Shown: positions 8,086-15,976 of the stretch, in pieces | Numbering within the stretch: the first letter of the stretch is position 1 | How the letters are laid out: each line of letters opens with the position of its first letter | DNA from: Leptospirillum sp. | Lineage (GTDB): Bacteria > Nitrospirota > Leptospirillia > Leptospirillales > Leptospirillaceae | Direction: 5' to 3' | NCBI GenBank assembly: GCA_027343785.1 | Contig: DAHWKF010000089.1 | Location: 1 to 26,118, forward strand | DNA: 26,118 nucleotides | Program-made: the position numbers and the translations under genes | The notes under the pieces: generated by a model | Database searches by the model: none | Seen by the model: only the letters and a program-made list of their open reading frames with translations | What the model was told of the DNA's origin: nothing

Positions 8086-8101
8086 TGGCATGTCACTTGC
8101 T
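8086..8101 (+). promoter_or_regulatory. Sigma-54 (-24/-12) promoter of fliL-fliN-fliO-fliP
   Basis: TGGCATGTCACTTGCT matches the RpoN consensus TGGCACG-N4-TTGCW with one mismatch in the -24 box. The invariant GG and GC are exactly ten bases apart. The expected transcription start is near 8112, giving a leader of about 55 bases to the fliL ATG. The site lies in the gap between a strong terminator and fliL. An enhancer-binding activator of the FlrC/FleQ type would be needed; none is encoded in the window. Confidence 0.88.
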
Positions 8102-8167
8102 CATCCGGTGGAGTCAATACGGATGGCAGGCGACCGCCAATCCGGTGCCTGAACGAAGGAGGAGTCC

Positions 8168-8671
8168 ATGGCGGACGATGAAGAAAGGGATGAGGGGGAA
8201 GGCGAAAGCGCGAAGCCTCCCCGGAATGTCAAGAAGCTGGCGCTGATCGGAATTGCGGTTCTGGCCCTGTTGGGAGCGGGGGTTTTTTTCTTCATGAAAC
8301 ACTCCCGAAAAAGCGAGAGCCAGGTCGCCATGACGCCAAAGGAGATGGAAAAGATGATCAAGACCCATCCGATCATCGACCTCAAGCCCTTTGTCGTGAA
8401 CCTCAACACCCAGTCATCGGAAAACTCCAAATATCTGAAGATCCGGATCGCCTTCAAGCTGGACAACCCCCAGGTGGCCAAGGAGGTGGATTACAGGATG
8501 CCCGAAATCCAGAATATCATCCTGATTCTCCTGGGCTCGGAAACGGCGGAAGATCTGGGGACGACGGGCGGGAAGCTGGCGCTCCGGAACCAGATTCGCC
8601 ATCGGGTCAATTCCATCCTGACGCTGGGCCGGATCAGTTTGGTCTATTTTACGGAGTTTGTCATTCAATGA
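8168..8671 (+). CDS. fliL: FliL, flagellar basal body/stator-associated protein
   Basis: Inner-membrane protein whose periplasmic domain surrounds and supports the stator units. The product is 167 residues: an acidic cytoplasmic N-terminus, a single membrane span at about residues 24-43 (KLALIGIAVLALLGAGVFFF), and a periplasmic domain with DLKPFVVNLN, YLKIRIAFKLDN and a C-terminal LRNQIRHRVNSIL, the usual FliL pattern. The ATG at 8168 is preceded by AAGGAGGAG. It is the first gene behind the sigma-54 promoter and is followed by fliN rather than the usual fliM. Confidence 0.94.
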   Translation: MADDEERDEGEGESAKPPRNVKKLALIGIAVLALLGAGVFFFMKHSRKSESQVAMTPKEMEKMIKTHPIIDLKPFVVNLNTQSSENSKYLKIRIAFKLDNPQVAKEVDYRMPEIQNIILILLGSETAEDLGTTGGKLALRNQIRHRVNSILTLGRISLVYFTEFVIQ

Positions 8672-8710
8672 GCCTCCGGATGGAGCCGGTGGCGGAGGGG
8701 AGGACGCAAG

Positions 8711-9088
8711 ATGGCAGATGAACCGCTGGACGAAGAAGCGCTGGCCGCAGCATGGGAAGCCGATCTGGCCAAGCAGGACAAGGGGGATGAGCCTCCGGTC
8801 CAACAGGAACCGGACAAGACCTCTGAACCGCCGGAGTCCATCGATTTTCTCCTGGATGTGCCGTTGACGGTCAGTGTGCGTGTGGGAACGGCGCGGATGC
8901 TGATCAAGGATCTTCTCCAGCTGGGCCAGGGTTCGGTCGTTGAACTGGACAAGCTGGCGGGGGAACCCATGGAGATCCTGATCAACGACAAACTGGTTGC
9001 CCGGGGGGAGGTCGTCATGGTCAACGACAAGTACGGCGTCCGTCTGACGGACATCGTCAGCCCCATCGAGCGGATCAAGAGCCTTTAG
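8711..9088 (+). CDS. fliN: FliN, flagellar motor switch protein
   Basis: Lower C-ring subunit that binds FliH and participates in switching. The product is 125 residues. The N-terminal helix (DEEALAAAWEADLAKQ) and the SpoA-type domain from about residue 46 are characteristic: FLLDVPLTVSVRVGTARM, LLQLGQGSVVELDKLAGEP and ILINDKLVARGEVVMVNDKYGV split by short loops. The length is that of plain FliN; there is no CheC-like phosphatase domain that would make it FliY. The ATG at 8711 follows a GGAGG-rich stretch. No FliM gene lies in the 39 bases between fliL and this gene. Confidence 0.96.
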   Translation: MADEPLDEEALAAAWEADLAKQDKGDEPPVQQEPDKTSEPPESIDFLLDVPLTVSVRVGTARMLIKDLLQLGQGSVVELDKLAGEPMEILINDKLVARGEVVMVNDKYGVRLTDIVSPIERIKSL

Positions 9089-9122
9089 AAATCCTGTCCG
9101 TCCCGCCCTTCAAGGAGGCTTT

Positions 9123-9641
9123 ATGGGTCATTCCGCTTTGGGTCATCATCAGTCGCTTTTGTGGATGGGGGGTCGGCTCGCGTTGTCCCTTCTTCTCGTA
9201 CTGGCCCTTTTTCTGGGTGCCGTCTGGGCCATCCGTTTTCTGCAGAAAAAGACCCTGGCGGTCCGTTCCGGATCCCAGGAGGATATCCGGATCTGCCAGA
9301 CGGTCGTCGTGGCACCCAAGTCGACCGTCTCCGTCGTGAAAGTCGGGAACGAATCCTTCCTGCTGGGGGTCACCCCCCAGAACATCTCCCTTCTGGCCCG
9401 GCTGGGGGAGAAGACGGCGGACGATTCTCCCGCTTTTGCGGTCGCGTCGCGGGATCATGCGCCCGGATCCCGCCTGCCCGTTGAGTCCGCTTCTCCGGCG
9501 GGGGTGAAGGACCCCGAAGTCCAGAGTCGCGGATCCTCCCGGGAAGACCGTTTCGAATCGGTGGTCGAGGAAGCCCTGGCCCGGATCCGGCGGGGACAGC
9601 CGGAGCGGGAAGGAGACGGGGGACGCCGGTGGAGCGTCTGA
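9123..9641 (+). CDS. fliO: FliO, flagellar export gate assembly protein
   Basis: Small bitopic membrane protein that helps assemble the FliP pentamer. The product is 172 residues with one membrane span at about residues 13-36. A cytoplasmic domain follows with VVVAPKSTVSVVKVGNESFLLGVTPQNISLLARL, here shown in parts: VVVAPKSTVSVVKVG, then the hallmark FLLGVTPQNISLL. The tail after residue 100 is charged and low in complexity. FliO is weakly conserved, so the hydrophobic N-terminus, the LLGVT motif and the position before fliP carry the call. The 3' end overlaps fliP by 13 bases. Confidence 0.9.
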   Translation: MGHSALGHHQSLLWMGGRLALSLLLVLALFLGAVWAIRFLQKKTLAVRSGSQEDIRICQTVVVAPKSTVSVVKVGNESFLLGVTPQNISLLARLGEKTADDSPAFAVASRDHAPGSRLPVESASPAGVKDPEVQSRGSSREDRFESVVEEALARIRRGQPEREGDGGRRWSV

Positions 9642-10423
9642 GAGCGACCGCGGTTTTGGCCGGCTGTCTTTTGGTTTTGTTCCTGTCCCTGATCCTGCCG
9701 GGTCCCCTGTTGGCGGAAAATCTGCACGAAACCCCGGTGGCGCCCCTGCCGGACATCCACCTCTCTTTCGGATCGGGCACGCCCGCCCCCAGTCAGGTGG
9801 CCGTCACCGTCGAGCTCCTGCTCCTTCTGACCGTCCTGTCTCTGGCACCGGCCATCCTGGTCATGATGACCTCGTTCACCCGCATCGTGGTCGTCCTGTC
9901 CTTTCTTCGCCAGGCGATGGGAACGGCCCAGGTTCCCCCCAATCAGGTTCTGGTCGGCCTGTCCCTCTTCCTGACGTTTTTCGTCATGGCGCCGGTGTGG
10001 AAAACGATGGATGAGACGGCCATCACGCCCTACCTGGACAAGAAGATCGCTCCCGACGTGGCGGTCGATCGGGCCATGAAGCCGGTCCGCGCGTTCATGC
10101 TCCGTCAGGTGCGACAAAAGGATCTGGCCCTTTTTTCCCGGATCGCCCGTCTCCCCAAGACGCCGGCAGGGCCGGACGACATTCCCACCTATGTCCTCAT
10201 TCCCGCTTTTGTTGTCAGCGAACTGTCGACAGCCTTCGAAATGGGGTTTCTGATCTACCTGCCCTTTCTGATCCTGGACATGGTCGTTTCATCGGTCCTG
10301 ATGTCCATGGGTATGATGATGCTTCCTCCGACCGTCGTCTCCCTGCCCTTCAAGATTCTCCTGTTTGTTCTGGTGGACGGCTGGTCGCTCGTCGTGGGAT
10401 CGCTTGTCAAAAGTTTTCACTGA
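9629..10423 (+). CDS. fliP: FliP, flagellar export gate protein
   Basis: Core subunit of the FliP-FliQ-FliR export gate. The product is 264 residues. A cleavable-type signal sequence occupies the first 30 or so residues (hydrophobic core, then LLAEN), as is usual for FliP. Family signatures follow: MMTSFTRIVVVLSFLRQA, QVPPNQVLVGLSLFLTFFVM, and near the end FVVSELSTAFEMGFLIYLPF, with MMLPPTVVSLPFKILLFVL. The start is GTG at 9629 inside the end of fliO, with a GGAG further upstream; it gives the natural signal sequence. A sigma-54 promoter follows it, so fliP appears to close the second unit. Confidence 0.97.
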   Translation: MERLRATAVLAGCLLVLFLSLILPGPLLAENLHETPVAPLPDIHLSFGSGTPAPSQVAVTVELLLLLTVLSLAPAILVMMTSFTRIVVVLSFLRQAMGTAQVPPNQVLVGLSLFLTFFVMAPVWKTMDETAITPYLDKKIAPDVAVDRAMKPVRAFMLRQVRQKDLALFSRIARLPKTPAGPDDIPTYVLIPAFVVSELSTAFEMGFLIYLPFLILDMVVSSVLMSMGMMMLPPTVVSLPFKILLFVLVDGWSLVVGSLVKSFH

Positions 10424-10482
10424 CACAAAAATGACACGGGGATCCTTCCCTTGTTTTCGGGTTTTTCTTCCCGATGGCGCCC

Positions 10483-10498
10483 GGGCACATCCCTTGCA
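10483..10498 (+). promoter_or_regulatory. Sigma-54 (-24/-12) promoter ahead of fliQ
   Basis: GGGCACATCCCTTGCA fits the RpoN consensus: GGCAC in the -24 box, TTGCA in the -12 box, and exactly ten bases between the invariant GG and GC. It lies in the 137-base fliP-fliQ gap, itself unusual because fliP and fliQ are normally adjacent. The predicted start is near 10509, about 50 bases before the fliQ ATG. Only a weak hairpin (GGGA/TCCC near 10439-10450, then a T-rich run) precedes it, so read-through from fliP may also occur. Confidence 0.85.
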
Positions 10499-10560
10499 CA
10501 GACCTGAAGGAGCATCCCGCCGGCGGCCGGTAACAGAGCGGTAAAGAAGGAGCGAGTCCC

Positions 10561-10830
10561 ATGAATGTCCAGACAGCCATCGACCTGACCCACAACGCGT
10601 TGATGATGGCCCTGATCCTGACCATGCCGGTTCTTCTGGTCAGCCTTGTGATCGGGGTCCTGGTGAGCCTTTTTCAGGCCGTCACGCAGATCAACGAGAC
10701 GACCCTGTCTTTCTTGCCCAAAGTGGCGGGAGTGGTCGGTGTTCTCCTGATCCTGATGCCCTGGATGGTCCGTCAACTGATTGACTATACCGCAAACCTT
10801 TTCCGGGGACTTCCCGGAGTCGTTCAATGA
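10561..10830 (+). CDS. fliQ: FliQ, flagellar export gate protein
   Basis: Small membrane subunit of the export gate. The product is 89 residues, the normal size, with two hydrophobic hairpin helices separated by the conserved polar turn. The motifs are LVSLFQAVTQINETTLSFLPK and a C-terminal helix ending with LIDYTANLF, all typical of FliQ. The ATG at 10561 is preceded by AAGGAGCGAG. The stop overlaps the fliR start in an ATGA at 10827-10830. It is the first gene behind its own sigma-54 promoter. Confidence 0.96.
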   Translation: MNVQTAIDLTHNALMMALILTMPVLLVSLVIGVLVSLFQAVTQINETTLSFLPKVAGVVGVLLILMPWMVRQLIDYTANLFRGLPGVVQ

Positions 10831-11615
10831 ATCTTTTCCCGATCCGGACGGAAACGATCCTTCTTTATGTCTGGGTTCTGGCCCGGGTCTCCGGCCTGGT
10901 CGTCAGTATGCCGGTTCTATCCGGAAAGGCCGTCCCCGTCCGGATCAAGGGGCTGATCGCCGTTTCCCTGGCTTTCCTGATCGAGCCGGTCGTTCTGGAA
11001 AATTTTGTCCCTCCCCGCCTTTTTTCAGCCTGGCTGGGATCGCTGGTCGTCGAATTCCTGGTGGGTGTGTCGCTGGGATTTTCCGCCTACCTGATCTTCG
11101 CCGCCGTTTCGTTTGCCGGGGAGATGGCCGGGGTCCAGGTGGGGTTCGGCCTGATTGATGTGATCAACCCCCTGGGTCTGGCGGAGGTTCCGCTTCTGGG
11201 CACCTTCCAGAACACGGTCGCATTTCTGGTGTTTCTCGCATCCGGGACGCACGAAGCCCTGATCTGGGCTCTCGGCCGTTCTTATGCCGTCGTGGGCCCC
11301 GGAGAAGGACATTTCCGGACGGTTTTCTATGAAGGATATCTGGGCGTGTTCTCCCACTTCATGGTCCTGGGACTGACGCTCGCCGCTCCCTTCCTGGTCG
11401 GCGGGATCGTGCTGAACCTGGCCATGGGCTTCCTCTCGCGGATGATGCCCCAGATGAACCTGATATCCGTGGGATTCCCGGTTCTTGTTCTGGGGGGCCT
11501 GGGGCTGTTGATCCTGTCGTTGCCCTTTCTGGGGTCCGTTCTGGAAGAGGCTTTTTTCCGTATGGAGGAAACCCTGGGGGGAATCCTGAAGCTGGTGGCC
11601 GCGCATGGCGGATGA
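10827..11615 (+). CDS. fliR: FliR, flagellar export gate protein
   Basis: Membrane subunit that completes the FliP5-Q4-R1 gate and contacts FlhB. The product is 262 residues and strongly hydrophobic, with about six membrane segments. Typical elements are an early ARVSGLVVSMPVLSGKAVPV segment, AGVQVGFGLIDVINPLG in the middle, and a late LVGGIVLNLAMGFLSRMMPQ followed by VGFPV. The gene is coupled to fliQ upstream by ATGA, and its last 11 bases overlap flhB. Confidence 0.96.
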   Translation: MNLFPIRTETILLYVWVLARVSGLVVSMPVLSGKAVPVRIKGLIAVSLAFLIEPVVLENFVPPRLFSAWLGSLVVEFLVGVSLGFSAYLIFAAVSFAGEMAGVQVGFGLIDVINPLGLAEVPLLGTFQNTVAFLVFLASGTHEALIWALGRSYAVVGPGEGHFRTVFYEGYLGVFSHFMVLGLTLAAPFLVGGIVLNLAMGFLSRMMPQMNLISVGFPVLVLGGLGLLILSLPFLGSVLEEAFFRMEETLGGILKLVAAHGG

Positions 11616-12693
11616 GTTCGAACAGAAACAGGAAGAACCGACCGCCCGGAAACTCGAGAAGGCCCGGGAGGAAGGGCAGGTCGCCCGGAGCCGCGAGGTC
11701 GGTTCGCTGTTTTTTCTGATCTCGGCCCTCCTCCTGTTCGGCGCGACCGGACACGGCATCATGGTCAGTCTTGAAGACCAGATGGCCAGGGGTTTTTCCG
11801 AGGCCCCGGTGACCCATCTGACGCCGGATTCGGTGGGACCGTTCCTGGGAGGGATTTTCTGGACTTTCCTGAAAACGGGCTTTCCCCTTTTTGGGGGGTT
11901 TCTTGTGGCGTCCGTCCTGGCATTTCTGGTCCAGGGGGCGCCCGTGTGGTCGCCGAAGGCGCTTGTTCCCAAATGGGATCGGGTCTCCCCATCCAAGGGA
12001 ATGGGGCGCCTCCTGTCGGGAAGATCGTTGATCGAGCTCGCCAAATACCTGCTCAAGGTTGTTTTGGTGATGTTTGTGGTCCTCTGGTCTCTCCGCAGTG
12101 ACTGGGAACGGCTTCCGTCGCTGCAGTCGGCCGGTGTCCACCGATTTCTGGGAGCATTGATCGGATTTCTCCGGGATGCCCTCTACCGGCTCATCCCGCT
12201 CTTCGTCGCGATCGCCATTCTGGATTTTTTCCTCCAGCGGATGCAGCTCAACCGGTCTCTCCGGATGTCACGCTCGGAGATCCGGGAAGAGTTCAAGGAG
12301 ACGGAAGGGGATCCGCATGTCCGGTCCCGGATTCGGTCCATCCAGCGGGCGATGGCGCGAAGACGGATGATGGCAAAGGTCAAGACCGCGACGGTGGTGG
12401 TGACGAACCCGACGCACTTTGCGGTGGCCATCCGCTATGAGCCGTTGAAAATGGCGGCTCCGGTCGTTGTGGCCAAGGGGCAGGACGAGGTGGCCCTCAA
12501 TATCCGCCGGATCGCCCGCGAATCGAAGGTTCCGGTCATCGAAAATCCGCCGCTGGCCCGGACGCTTTACGCCGCCTGCCCGGTCGACCGGGAGATTCCG
12601 ATCGAGTTCTATCAGGCGGTCGCCGAAGTGCTGTCCGTACTCTATGAACAGGGTCGTTGGGAGGGCATGACGCATGGCGCCATCCAGGGATAA
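11605..12693 (+). CDS. flhB: FlhB, flagellar export specificity switch protein
   Basis: Membrane protein of the export gate; its cytoplasmic domain self-cleaves so that export changes from rod/hook to filament proteins after FliK signals. The product is 362 residues. The N-terminus has the family pattern EFEQKQEEPTARKLEKAREE, then GQVARSREV. Four membrane segments follow, then the autocleavage motif NPTH at residues 268-271 within VVVTNPTHFAVAIRYEP. The conserved VVVAKGQDEVALNIRRIA segment comes after. It overlaps fliR by 11 bases and flhA by 20 bases. Confidence 0.97.
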   Translation: MADEFEQKQEEPTARKLEKAREEGQVARSREVGSLFFLISALLLFGATGHGIMVSLEDQMARGFSEAPVTHLTPDSVGPFLGGIFWTFLKTGFPLFGGFLVASVLAFLVQGAPVWSPKALVPKWDRVSPSKGMGRLLSGRSLIELAKYLLKVVLVMFVVLWSLRSDWERLPSLQSAGVHRFLGALIGFLRDALYRLIPLFVAIAILDFFLQRMQLNRSLRMSRSEIREEFKETEGDPHVRSRIRSIQRAMARRRMMAKVKTATVVVTNPTHFAVAIRYEPLKMAAPVVVAKGQDEVALNIRRIARESKVPVIENPPLARTLYAACPVDREIPIEFYQAVAEVLSVLYEQGRWEGMTHGAIQG

Positions 12694-14782
12694 CCGCACG
12701 TCTTCGCTCTGGCCGGCCATTCTGGACAGCCGGTCCGACATCCTGATCCTGGGCGGGGTGGTCGGGATCCTGTTCATCATGATCGTTCCGATGCCCCCCA
12801 TCCTGCTGGATCTCTTTCTGGCGACGAACATCACGATCTCGCTGATCATCCTGCTGGTCGCCATGACGACCAAGAATCTCCTGGAATTCACCATCTTTCC
12901 CTCGATCCTCCTGCTGGCGACCCTGTTCCGCCTCTCCCTGAACGTGGCCTCCACCCGTCTTATTCTTCTCCATGGCCAGAACGGAACGGGAGCGGCGGGT
13001 CATGTCATCCAGTCCTTCGGCCGGTTTGTGGTGGGGGGGTCCTATGCGGTGGGCCTGGTTCTTTTCGCCATCTTTGTCGTCATCAATTTCGTCGTTGTGA
13101 CAAGGGGCGCCGGGCGTATCGCCGAAGTCGCCGCGAGATTTACCCTGGACGCTCTGCCGGGAAAACAGATGGCGATCGACGCGGATCTCAATTCCGGATC
13201 GATCAAGGAGGAAGAGGCGAGAAAAAGGCGGAAGGATCTGGCCCGCGAGTCGGAGTTCTACGGAGCGATGGACGGCGCCAGCAAGTTCGTCCGCGGAGAC
13301 GCGGTCGCGGCGATCCTGATCCTGTTCGTCAATATCCTGGGAGGGCTGGTGATCGGTATGGTCCTCAAGGGGCTGGATCTGCCGGAAGCGCTCCACAACT
13401 ATACGCTTTTGACGATCGGGGAAGGTCTGGTGGCGCAGCTTCCGTCCCTCATCGTCTCCGTCGCCGCCGGCATCGTGGTCACCCGGGCCGGTTCGGGAAC
13501 CGACCTCGGAAGCGAAATCAGGGAACAGATCCTGACCCGGCCCCGGCCTCTGGGCGGCGCGTCGGGCATTCTTTTCCTCCTGTCGGTGATCCCCGGACTG
13601 CCGCACGCCGCTTTTTTCCTTCTGGGTTCGGTGACGGGGCTGATGGCTTACCGGCGGATGGCGGTCGAGAAAAAGAAAGTCATGGACAGCCGGGCGGAAG
13701 AAAAAGCCGCCCCCCCGCCCCCTGAAAACGTCGAGACATTTCTGTCCCTGGACCTTCTGGAGCTGAACGTCGGTTACGGCCTGGTCGATCTGGTGGAAGG
13801 CAAATCCGGAGGGAACCTCACCGACCGGATCCGGGGGATCCGGCGTCAGCTGGCCCAGGAAATGGGCGTCATCGTCCCGCCCATCCATATCCGGGACAAC
13901 CTTCAGCTCAAACCCGACGAATATGTGATTCTCCTGAAGGGTGCTCCAGTCGCCAGATGGGAACTGCGCTCCGACATGCTGCTCGCGATGAATCCGGGTC
14001 ATGAAACTGTCACGATCGAGGGCACCCCCGTCAAGGAACCGACGTTTGGGTTGGCAGCCACCTGGATCAGCCCCGACATGCGGGAGGAGGCGGAATCCCA
14101 GGGGTTTACGGTTGTCGATCCGTTGACGGTCCTGTCGACCCACCTGACGGAGGTTGTCCGCGGACACGCCGCCGAACTGGTCGGGCGCCAGGAAGTCCAG
14201 CGCCTTCTGGACGCCCTTTCGAAGGACTATCCCCGTCTGGTCGAAGACCTGGTGCCGGGCCAGGTGTCTCTGGGGATCCTTGTTTCTGTCCTCCACGCGC
14301 TGCTCTCGGAGCGGGTGTCCATCCGGGATCTCCGGACGATCCTGGAGTCGCTCTCCGACCAGATCGCGGCCGGAAGGGACGCCAAGGATGTTTCCGGATT
14401 GTCGGAAGGGGTCCGCCAGGCGTTGGGTCGATCCATCGTGAATCCCTACCTGTCGGGGAAAAACCGGAGTTTGCCGATCATCAGTTTTGACCGGAAATGG
14501 GAAGATGTGTTTCTCAAGCAGGCCGCACAGACACCCCAGGGATCCCCTCTCGCCCTGGATCCGGGATTAGCACAGAAATTGCTGACTGGTTTGGGGCAGG
14601 TCATGGAGAGCCAGGGGCGCAAGGGGGTCCAGCCGGTTCTTTTGGTATCGTCCCAGACACGACTGCCCGTCCGGCGTTTTCTGGAAAGATATTTCCCGTC
14701 GCTACCGGTCCTCTCTCCGCTGGAGGTACCGAAAGACGTACCGATCGTGTCGCAGGAGGTTGTCCGTTTTCAGGAGGAGTGA
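12674..14782 (+). CDS. flhA: FlhA, flagellar export gate protein
   Basis: Large nonameric export-gate subunit that docks substrate-chaperone complexes. The product is 702 residues, the usual length. The N-terminal half has about eight membrane segments and FHIPEP-family signatures: LFRLSLNVASTRLIL, DALPGKQMAIDADLNSG and FYGAMDGASKFVRGDAVA. The C-terminal cytoplasmic domain begins near residue 340 and carries VIVPPIHIRDNLQLKPDEY. The ATG at 12674 lies inside flhB. An unusually AT-rich, rare-codon patch near 14567-14593 coincides with a sigma-54-like site listed separately. flhF follows after three bases. Confidence 0.97.
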   Translation: MAPSRDNRTSSLWPAILDSRSDILILGGVVGILFIMIVPMPPILLDLFLATNITISLIILLVAMTTKNLLEFTIFPSILLLATLFRLSLNVASTRLILLHGQNGTGAAGHVIQSFGRFVVGGSYAVGLVLFAIFVVINFVVVTRGAGRIAEVAARFTLDALPGKQMAIDADLNSGSIKEEEARKRRKDLARESEFYGAMDGASKFVRGDAVAAILILFVNILGGLVIGMVLKGLDLPEALHNYTLLTIGEGLVAQLPSLIVSVAAGIVVTRAGSGTDLGSEIREQILTRPRPLGGASGILFLLSVIPGLPHAAFFLLGSVTGLMAYRRMAVEKKKVMDSRAEEKAAPPPPENVETFLSLDLLELNVGYGLVDLVEGKSGGNLTDRIRGIRRQLAQEMGVIVPPIHIRDNLQLKPDEYVILLKGAPVARWELRSDMLLAMNPGHETVTIEGTPVKEPTFGLAATWISPDMREEAESQGFTVVDPLTVLSTHLTEVVRGHAAELVGRQEVQRLLDALSKDYPRLVEDLVPGQVSLGILVSVLHALLSERVSIRDLRTILESLSDQIAAGRDAKDVSGLSEGVRQALGRSIVNPYLSGKNRSLPIISFDRKWEDVFLKQAAQTPQGSPLALDPGLAQKLLTGLGQVMESQGRKGVQPVLLVSSQTRLPVRRFLERYFPSLPVLSPLEVPKDVPIVSQEVVRFQEE
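14568..14583 (+). promoter_or_regulatory. Possible internal sigma-54-like site in the flhA 3' end
   Basis: TAGCACAGAAATTGCT matches the RpoN consensus with correct spacing, but the first G of the invariant GG is A. It lies about 200 bases before flhF. The codons spanning and following it (TTA, GCA, CAG, AAA, TTG, CTG, ACT, GGT, TTG) are poorer in G/C than the surrounding flhA codons. It could supply extra transcription of flhF-flhG-fliA-cheR, or be chance. Confidence 0.3.
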
Positions 14783-14785
14783 TCC

Positions 14786-15976
14786 ATGGTGATCCGGACG
14801 TTTGAGGGGGAGGATATGAATGATGTCCTCCGAAAGGTCAAGAAGGCTTTGGGCACGGATGCCGTTATCCTGGGTTCCCAGACACGAAGGCCTTCGGGCG
14901 GCGTCGGGGAAAGGGTCGTTGTCACCGCCGGTTTGCCGGGGGTTGACCCTCCATGGCTTTCCGCGGGAGAATCGCGAAGTGAGCCGGAGGGTCCGATCCA
15001 CCCGGAAACCCGGAAATTGCGGGAAGAAGTGGCATCTCTCAGGGAGACCGTCCTGAAATTTGAAAAAGACTGGGGACCCAAAACCCGGGACACCGTCATG
15101 GAACTCGTCCGAACGGTCGAATCCATCGCGGGAGGGAATGCGGCTTCAGGCGAAATCCTGTCCGTTCCCGGAGAGATGGATGTCGCATCCGCCCTTCTGG
15201 AGCGGGCGGGGGTGACGGGCGAGGTGCGGGACGATCTTCTGAAGGGTCTTCGTACCGTTTCCTACTCGCCCGCGGAGTTCCAGGATCCGGAGCGGACCGG
15301 CTCCCTCCTCCAGTACCTGATGTCCCGACAGATCAGGGTCGGCGGATCCTTCCTCGACCGCTCCGGGAACAGGGGGCCGCTGGTCTGCATTCTGGCCGGG
15401 CCGACCGGCGTGGGAAAAACGACGACCGTGGCCAAGCTCGCGGCCGGATTCACCTTGCAGCACGGAAAAAAGGTGAGGCTGGTCAATCTGGACACGTACC
15501 GGATCGGAGCCCTGGAACAGCTCAGAATCTACGGAGATCTCATGGGGCTGCCTGTCGATGTCGCCAACACCCCCGCCCGCCTCCTGGAACTCCTGGATCC
15601 CCGGAAGGTGTCACCCGGGGAGGTGGTTCTGATCGATACCGCCGGCATGTCCTCCCGGGAGACGGACCGGCTGAAACCCTTCGTGGACATCGTATCCCGG
15701 GAAGACCACCTGGACGTGACCGTGTCCCTTGTGTTGGCAGCGCCGGCAAAGACCGCGGACCTTCAGGACGCGCTGGAGAGGTTTATGCCACTCTCCCCCC
15801 GCTCACTGATCCTGACCAAGCTGGACGAGACGGGGTGTCTCGGTTCCGCCTATCCGTTTCTGGCCCGTTCTCCCGTGCCGGTGGCGTATGTGACGACCGG
15901 GCAGCGGGTGCCGGACGATATCGAGGTGGCGCATGCGGGCAAGCTGTCGCAATGGATGATGGGAGGATTCAGGTAG
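14786..15976 (+). CDS. flhF: FlhF, SRP-type GTPase for flagellar placement
   Basis: GTPase of the Ffh/FtsY family that sets the site of flagellar assembly, mainly at the pole. The product is 396 residues: an N-terminal basic/natural segment starting MVIRTFEGEDMNDVLRKVKK, a variable middle, an N domain, and a C-terminal G domain. The G1 motif is GPTGVGKTTT (Lys211). It is followed by LVNLDTYRIGALEQL, VLIDTAGMS (G3) and a G4 TKLDETG. The start at 14786 has AGGAGGAG shortly upstream and is only three bases after the flhA stop. It is paired with flhG, its usual regulator. Confidence 0.96.
   Translation: MVIRTFEGEDMNDVLRKVKKALGTDAVILGSQTRRPSGGVGERVVVTAGLPGVDPPWLSAGESRSEPEGPIHPETRKLREEVASLRETVLKFEKDWGPKTRDTVMELVRTVESIAGGNAASGEILSVPGEMDVASALLERAGVTGEVRDDLLKGLRTVSYSPAEFQDPERTGSLLQYLMSRQIRVGGSFLDRSGNRGPLVCILAGPTGVGKTTTVAKLAAGFTLQHGKKVRLVNLDTYRIGALEQLRIYGDLMGLPVDVANTPARLLELLDPRKVSPGEVVLIDTAGMSSRETDRLKPFVDIVSREDHLDVTVSLVLAAPAKTADLQDALERFMPLSPRSLILTKLDETGCLGSAYPFLARSPVPVAYVTTGQRVPDDIEVAHAGKLSQWMMGGFR

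Noticed and set aside
10438..10457. Possible terminator after fliP
   Set aside because: A four-pair GGGA/TCCC stem with an interrupted T run is too weak to support termination.
12536..14296. Minus-strand open frame (586 codons) opposite flhA
   Set aside because: Shadow of flhA. The product is a His/Asp/Gln-rich string without recognisable motifs.
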